The notes under the pieces: model-generated | Told to the model about the DNA's origin: nothing | Seen by the model: only the letters and a program-made list of their open reading frames with translations | The model's database searches: none | Origin: Tubulinosema ratisbonensis | Lineage: Eukaryota > Microsporidia > Tubulinosematidae | Reading direction: 5' to 3' | NCBI GenBank assembly: GCA_004000155.1 | Contig: RCSS01000853.1 | Location: 1 to 10,487 of the forward strand | DNA: 10,487 nucleotides | Shown: positions 7,429 through 10,487 of the stretch, one piece after another | Layout of the letters: each line of letters begins with the position of its first letter | Numbering within the stretch: the first letter of the stretch is position 1 | Made by a program: the position numbers and the translations under genes

Positions 7429-7778
7429 ATGTCAATCCCTCAATGCTCAGAATGTGGTAAACCTTTTTATAAATCTCTTTTAGANNTCAGGGATGGTAAA
7501 TTATATTGTACCTCAAAACTAAATAGAAAATCACATCCACATACTTTTATAGCTAAATTATATTATAGGTTTACATGTGAGTTTGGTATTTCTGCTTTAA
7601 GCAGTACTGAACAATACATAGCAGGTAAGTAAAAAATTAATTAGGGACCTTTTTGATATTTTTATTTACTTCCATTATTTTCCAAAGTGTTAAACTAACA
7701 GCAATTTTCCTTATAATTGTAAAAAGACTTATTTGGTTTAAAACAGAAAAAATAGAATTAGAAATAAAAGAAATTTAA
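7429..7778 (+). CDS. RPA1-like C-terminal OB/zinc domain protein, spliced (intron 7625-7644)
   Basis: This resembles the end of replication protein A subunit 1 (DNA-binding domain C), which binds single-stranded DNA and contacts the other RPA subunits in the nucleus. Unspliced, the frame stops at 7630-7632 after 67 residues. Removing 20 bases gives a 109-residue protein that fills the gap to the next gene. Similarity judged by eye: IPQCSECGKPF and DGKLYC resemble the RPA1 zinc ribbon, STEQYIAG resembles the ESAEAILG region, and after the intron IFQSVKLTAIFLIIVKR then TEKIELEIKEI resembles the final beta strands and VKVE/RIKATVMDV. Oddities: the fourth zinc Cys is absent (C6, C9 and C27 are present; H36 or H38 might substitute), two N's fall at 7485-7486, and the rest of RPA1, including the first part of domain C, is missing. 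An upstream frame (7289-7483) could join if the A7 run at 7421-7427 were miscounted. It may be a stand-alone paralogue, a fragment, or an incompletely resolved gene. Confidence 0.5.
7625..7644 (+). other. Probable 20-nt spliceosomal intron
   Basis: The segment begins GTAAGT, the consensus 5' splice site of microsporidian introns, and ends TTAATTAG, where a TTAAT branch-point-like motif abuts the terminal AG, as described for these very short introns. The frame before it hits TAA at 7630. The frame after it has stops at 7626-7628 and 7638-7640, so a single indel could not join the two, but removing exactly these 20 bases does. The downstream exon is then open for 43 codons and continues the RPA1-like similarity. 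Confidence 0.55.
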
Positions 7779-7815
7779 TTTANNNNTTAAAAAAAATAAA
7801 ATTATTTTTAAAAAA

Positions 7816-8109
7816 ATGTCTGAGGAAAGAAAATACTTAGAAATAAAATATGACAAAAATAGTTTAAACACAATTGAACTGACAATATCTGATGAGTCAC
7901 ATACCTTAGCAAACATGATTCAAGATTACATTCAAAAGGATCCAGCCTGTTCTTTTTGTGCTTATAAAGTATCTCACCCGAATGACAAATTTGTAAAAAT
8001 AAAAGTATCTTCTGATAACACAAAACCAGTAAGACACTTAGTAGTAGAATCTNTAAGAAATCTTTCCTTAGAAATAAAAGGTTTAATTGACCAAGTAGAG
8101 GATCATTAA
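7816..8109 (+). CDS. RPC19: RNA polymerase I/III subunit AC19 (RPC19/POLR1D type)
   Basis: This is a small alpha-like assembly subunit that dimerises with AC40 in RNA polymerases I and III in the nucleus. The 97-residue protein shows the family core: LTISDESHTLANMIQDYIQKDP (22-43), then CSFCAYKVSHPNDKFVKIKV (45-64) and a C-terminal helix. The FCxYxxxHP pattern is the one found in AC19. The Pol II paralogue RPB11 usually has FAGYKxPHP, so AC19 is preferred but RPB11 is not excluded. It is shorter than yeast AC19 because it lacks an N-terminal extension. The start has no CCC tract, only an A-rich leader. It begins 37 bases after the RPA1-like stop, with an N run in between (7783-7786). One N at 8053 falls in the C-terminal helix. 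Its stop is 4 bp from that of the opposing unknown gene. Confidence 0.8.
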   Translation: MSEERKYLEIKYDKNSLNTIELTISDESHTLANMIQDYIQKDPACSFCAYKVSHPNDKFVKIKVSSDNTKPVRHLVVESXRNLSLEIKGLIDQVEDH

Positions 8110-8113
8110 ATTT

Positions 8114-8446
8114 TTATCTATCAAATTTTTCATAAAATGTCAAAATTTCATCAAAAGTGTTTGTATGATAAATTTTTGTGTAAAGTTTGTCAAATTCATA
8201 TTTGTAATCTGGGAAGTCAAACCTTTCAATTTTGTTAAATTTATTTCTAACTCCGTTATAATGATAAAAAAAAGTATTGTGTTTTATGCTTGATTTTTTA
8301 GGAGTAATTTTTATTTTATGATTTTTGTTTTCTTTTGTGTGTGATGAACAAAGTATATAATCTTCTACTTTTTTATTTTTTTTGAATATTCCTTCTAATC
8401 TTTCATCGAGCATTTCTTCAAAATCCTTTTCCATCCTAAAATTCAT
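8114..8446 (-). CDS. Small charged protein of unknown function
   Basis: I do not recognise this 110-residue protein. It is rich in Lys, Glu, Asp, Phe and Tyr, with an acidic/basic helix-like N-terminal part (about 4-27), a basic middle (about 40-56) and an aromatic-rich C-terminal half (residues 59-110). I see no signal peptide, membrane segment or metal motif. The case that it is real is the fit. It fills the space between two genes exactly, its stop lies 4 bp from that of the AC19 gene, and its composition is protein-like rather than the poly-Ile/Asn/Lys typical of chance A+T-rich frames. The start could be 8446 or the in-frame ATG at 8432-8434 (Met5), which is preceded by GG on the coding strand. 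It is divergent from the CLASP-like gene across about 80 bp. Confidence 0.6.
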   Translation of the reverse strand: MNFRMEKDFEEMLDERLEGIFKKNKKVEDYILCSSHTKENKNHKIKITPKKSSIKHNTFFYHYNGVRNKFNKIERFDFPDYKYEFDKLYTKIYHTNTFDEILTFYEKFDR

Positions 8447-8524
8447 TTTAAATTTAATTTAAAATTATTTATTTTAATTTTTCCAAGGTTACTTTTTAAA
8501 AATTTATTATTTTTTAATTTTTAA

Positions 8525-8527
8525 CCC
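8525..8527 (+). promoter_or_regulatory. CCC start signal of the CLASP-like gene
   Basis: TTTTTAACCC abuts the ATG at 8528 in a leader that is otherwise T/A only. It matches the CCC tracts before the MscS-like and NF-YC starts and supports this ATG. Confidence 0.5.
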
Positions 8528-10444
8528 ATGAAGCATTCAAAATTATTCTTAGCAAGCTTAGCAGAAGCAAAACAGTTGTCAACATTAAAGGAAGATGAAT
8601 CTTCCTGGCTTAAGATGCACAATTCACTTTCATCACTCATGGATCATTTGCAAACACCTGAAGAGTGTAACACTATCCTAGAAAAACTTAAAGAATTTAT
8701 GGTAAAAACGCTTTTATCTGACAGGTCAAGGCTTTCTGGTGCATCTATAAATTTGCTTAACAAAATTATTTCCATTCAAAAAGACAGTTTTAATGAATCA
8801 ATTTTCTTAAATTATTTGTTTAAATTAGTTAATAAACCAAATAAAGTGTTTAATCAAAGAGCAGAAGAAACTTTAATGAATTTAAATAACAAATTATTAG
8901 CTAAGAATTTTATTTTTTTAAAAGAACAATACAATTCAGTCAATAAAAATGTAAGAAGAGTTGTTATAAGATTATTAATAAAAGTAGATGAATTNTTAAA
9001 CCAAGAGATGAAAATGTTAATAGAAAAAGCAAAGAGTGACAATTGTGGAGAGGTAAGAAAATTAGCAAAAGATTTTTCATGTGTCAGTGCTTTAATTAAT
9101 TCTCCTTTAAAAAAGCTAGTAAAAAAAGAAGAAAATAAAACAAATTTTGTAAAAAATAACCAGCCAATAGAAAAAAAGATAGAAGTAAAGAAAGAAGTAA
9201 ATATAAATGAATTAATATTTGACTTTCCTAAAAATGATTTAAAAAAAGAAATAATTGACAGATTGGCAAAGAAAGTATCAGTTAAAGAAAAGGTAAATAT
9301 ATATTTTGACAAGAATAAGATGGAAGAGGATACTTACAATAGTAATTTAATAGAAAGCATTAATAATTTTTTATATAAAAGTGACAGCACAAAATTTTTA
9401 CAAAATGACAAAAATTTAGAAAATTCTGTCAAAGAAATAAGTTTTAGCCAACCTCAAATAAAATTTGACTTTCTAAAAAAGGAAGAAAAGCAAACAGAAA
9501 TAAAATTACTAACAGAAAAAAAGGAGGAGTTACAAAAAACGACTGTAAATTTTGAGGAAAGTTTAAAACCAAATATTTTTTTAGAAAAAGAAAAAAAGAG
9601 TGAAGAATTTTTTCTTGAGGAACAAAAGAAAGAAATAATTAAAGAAGAAGAATTTATAGAAGAAAAGGAAATTATTGAGGAAACACAAGAAATTAAACCG
9701 GAAGTGTTTACTAAAAATGAAAATTCCTTAGAAAATGTTGTGAAAGAAGAAAACATTTTGAAAGAAGAAATAGTTCAGACAGAAAACGTAATTGAACCAG
9801 AAATCAACAATGAAGAGATTATTTTAGAAAAGGTTACCGAAGAAAATGAAATAATTGAAACGAAAGAAGAAATTAACAACAATGAAATTTTAAATGATTT
9901 TTATTCACAAAAAAACAGTAATTCTAATTTACAAAAAGAAACAGAAAAAACTTTAAAAATTCAGTCAAATGAACATTTTACAATTATTAATTCAAAAGAA
10001 GAAACTTTAATTTCAAATAAATTAAATGATTTTTTTCCTGAAGAAGAAAAAGAATTTTATTTTGAGAAAAATAATTTAAATTCACAAGAAAATACTTTAA
10101 TTGAAGAAGAAATTTTTGAATTCAAAGAAGTAAACCAAAATGAAAATAATTTAGAAATACAAAACAAAGAAACATCTTTGGTATCTGATAATAAATCATC
10201 AAANAAAGAAGAATCTTTAGAAACAGAGAGAATTTTTAGTAAAGAAATAAGAAATATTTCATTTGTTTCGAGAGAAGAGGAGGTTGGTGAATTAAGTATA
10301 ATTTTAGAAGAAAAAATGTCAGTAAAAGATAAATCATTGATAAAAGAAGAAGAAAAAAACAATCTTGAAGAAGAAGAAAATTCTTTTATTGAAATTGCCA
10401 ATAAAGAAGAAGAACGTAATTTAAATAAAAATGAAAATTTTTAA
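8528..10444 (+). CDS. CLASP-like TOG-domain protein with long Glu/Lys-rich tail (3' end probably runs off the window)
   Basis: This is a likely microtubule-associated protein of the CLASP/Stu1 group, whose TOG domains bind tubulin and stabilise spindle or cortical microtubules. Residues about 24-190 form paired helices with CLASP_N features: W27, LKEFMVKTLLSDRSRLSGAS (54-73), an NKPNKVFNQRAEETL segment (102-115) and NKNVRRVVIRLL (139-150). After about 195 the sequence turns basic. From about 325 to the end it is dominated by Glu, Lys, Asn and Ile in irregular EEKEIIEE-like runs, probably disordered or coiled coil. Only one TOG domain is visible, whereas animal CLASPs have several. The stop at 10442-10444 directly follows a T5 run, and the -1 frame carries on with the same acidic composition to the window end, so the true C-terminus is probably beyond the edge. 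N's at 8995 and 10204 leave two residues unknown. The CLASP assignment is by eye; another HEAT/TOG protein is possible. Confidence 0.65.
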   Translation: MKHSKLFLASLAEAKQLSTLKEDESSWLKMHNSLSSLMDHLQTPEECNTILEKLKEFMVKTLLSDRSRLSGASINLLNKIISIQKDSFNESIFLNYLFKLVNKPNKVFNQRAEETLMNLNNKLLAKNFIFLKEQYNSVNKNVRRVVIRLLIKVDEXLNQEMKMLIEKAKSDNCGEVRKLAKDFSCVSALINSPLKKLVKKEENKTNFVKNNQPIEKKIEVKKEVNINELIFDFPKNDLKKEIIDRLAKKVSVKEKVNIYFDKNKMEEDTYNSNLIESINNFLYKSDSTKFLQNDKNLENSVKEISFSQPQIKFDFLKKEEKQTEIKLLTEKKEELQKTTVNFEESLKPNIFLEKEKKSEEFFLEEQKKEIIKEEEFIEEKEIIEETQEIKPEVFTKNENSLENVVKEENILKEEIVQTENVIEPEINNEEIILEKVTEENEIIETKEEINNNEILNDFYSQKNSNSNLQKETEKTLKIQSNEHFTIINSKEETLISNKLNDFFPEEEKEFYFEKNNLNSQENTLIEEEIFEFKEVNQNENNLEIQNKETSLVSDNKSSXKEESLETERIFSKEIRNISFVSREEEVGELSIILEEKMSVKDKSLIKEEEKNNLEEEENSFIEIANKEEERNLNKNENF

Positions 10445-10487
10445 ATAATGAAGAAGAAATTAAAGAACAAGAAGAATTAAAAGAGGT
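10444..10487 (+). other. Out-of-frame continuation of the acidic tail
   Basis: After the TAA at 10442-10444, the frame starting at 10444 reads NNEEEIKEQEELKE to the window edge, with no stop and the same Glu/Lys-rich composition as the preceding protein. One more T in the T5 run at 10438-10442 would put it in frame. This points to a missed base in the assembly, a genuine frameshift mutation, or -1 recoding. Confidence 0.6.

Noticed and set aside
7808..8023. Minus-strand frame opposite AC19
   Set aside because: AC19 has a clear family match on the plus strand; this frame shows no protein-like features.
7816..8109. Identification as RPB11 instead of AC19
   Set aside because: The FCxYxxxHP pattern fits AC19 better than the FAGYKxPHP usual in RPB11. 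Kept as an alternative only.
8854..9312. Minus-strand open frames opposite the CLASP-like gene (also 9454-9756, 10057-10401)
   Set aside because: The low-complexity Glu/Lys sense strand automatically yields Phe/Ser-rich antisense frames. No family similarity is seen.
1..10487. tRNA, rRNA, CRISPR array or bacterial operon signals
   Set aside because: Nothing resembling them was seen. The gene content is eukaryotic and spacers are A+T-rich without conserved RNA gene patterns.

Overview
The window looks like part of a microsporidian (or closely related, highly reduced fungal-lineage parasite) genome. Host genes are short and close together, the intergenic DNA is extremely A+T-rich, starts are often preceded by a CCC tract, and one gene appears to carry a roughly 20-nt GTAAGT...AG intron. 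The recognisable host proteins are reduced but clearly eukaryotic. The species cannot be named from the sequence. Scattered single N's and short N runs, plus a left edge one base before a retrotransposon ATG, suggest a draft contig that breaks inside a repeat.

Left third (2-3651, with an LTR start at about 3641): a Ty3/Gypsy-class LTR retrotransposon. It has gag, then pol in the -1 frame in the order protease, reverse transcriptase, RNase H, integrase. A polypurine tract lies inside the last codons of pol and is followed at once by a TGT LTR start. The 5' LTR and primer-binding site are off the window. About 1 kb of A+T-rich DNA without a recognisable gene follows (about 3764-4731).

Middle (4732-7216, minus strand): an MscS-family mechanosensitive channel of the fungal/Msy layout, a spacer with 10-bp-phased A-tracts, and an NF-YC/HAP5 histone-fold subunit of the CCAAT-binding factor.

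Right part (7429-10487): transcribed away from NF-YC are an RPA1-like C-terminal domain gene with a probable intron and an AC19/RPC19-type RNA polymerase I/III subunit. The AC19 gene converges, with a 4-bp gap, on a small unknown minus-strand gene. A CLASP-like TOG-domain protein with a very long Glu/Lys-rich tail runs to the window edge. Its annotated stop follows a T5 run, and the tail-like coding continues in the -1 frame, the same arrangement as at the gag/pol junction.

The host genes are housekeeping or regulatory (DNA replication, Pol I/III, CCAAT transcription, microtubules, osmotic channel) and do not form a pathway. No convincing new multi-gene system is visible. The points most worth checking are the tiny intron, the paired T5/-1-frame junctions, the stand-alone RPA1-type domain, and the CCC start signals.
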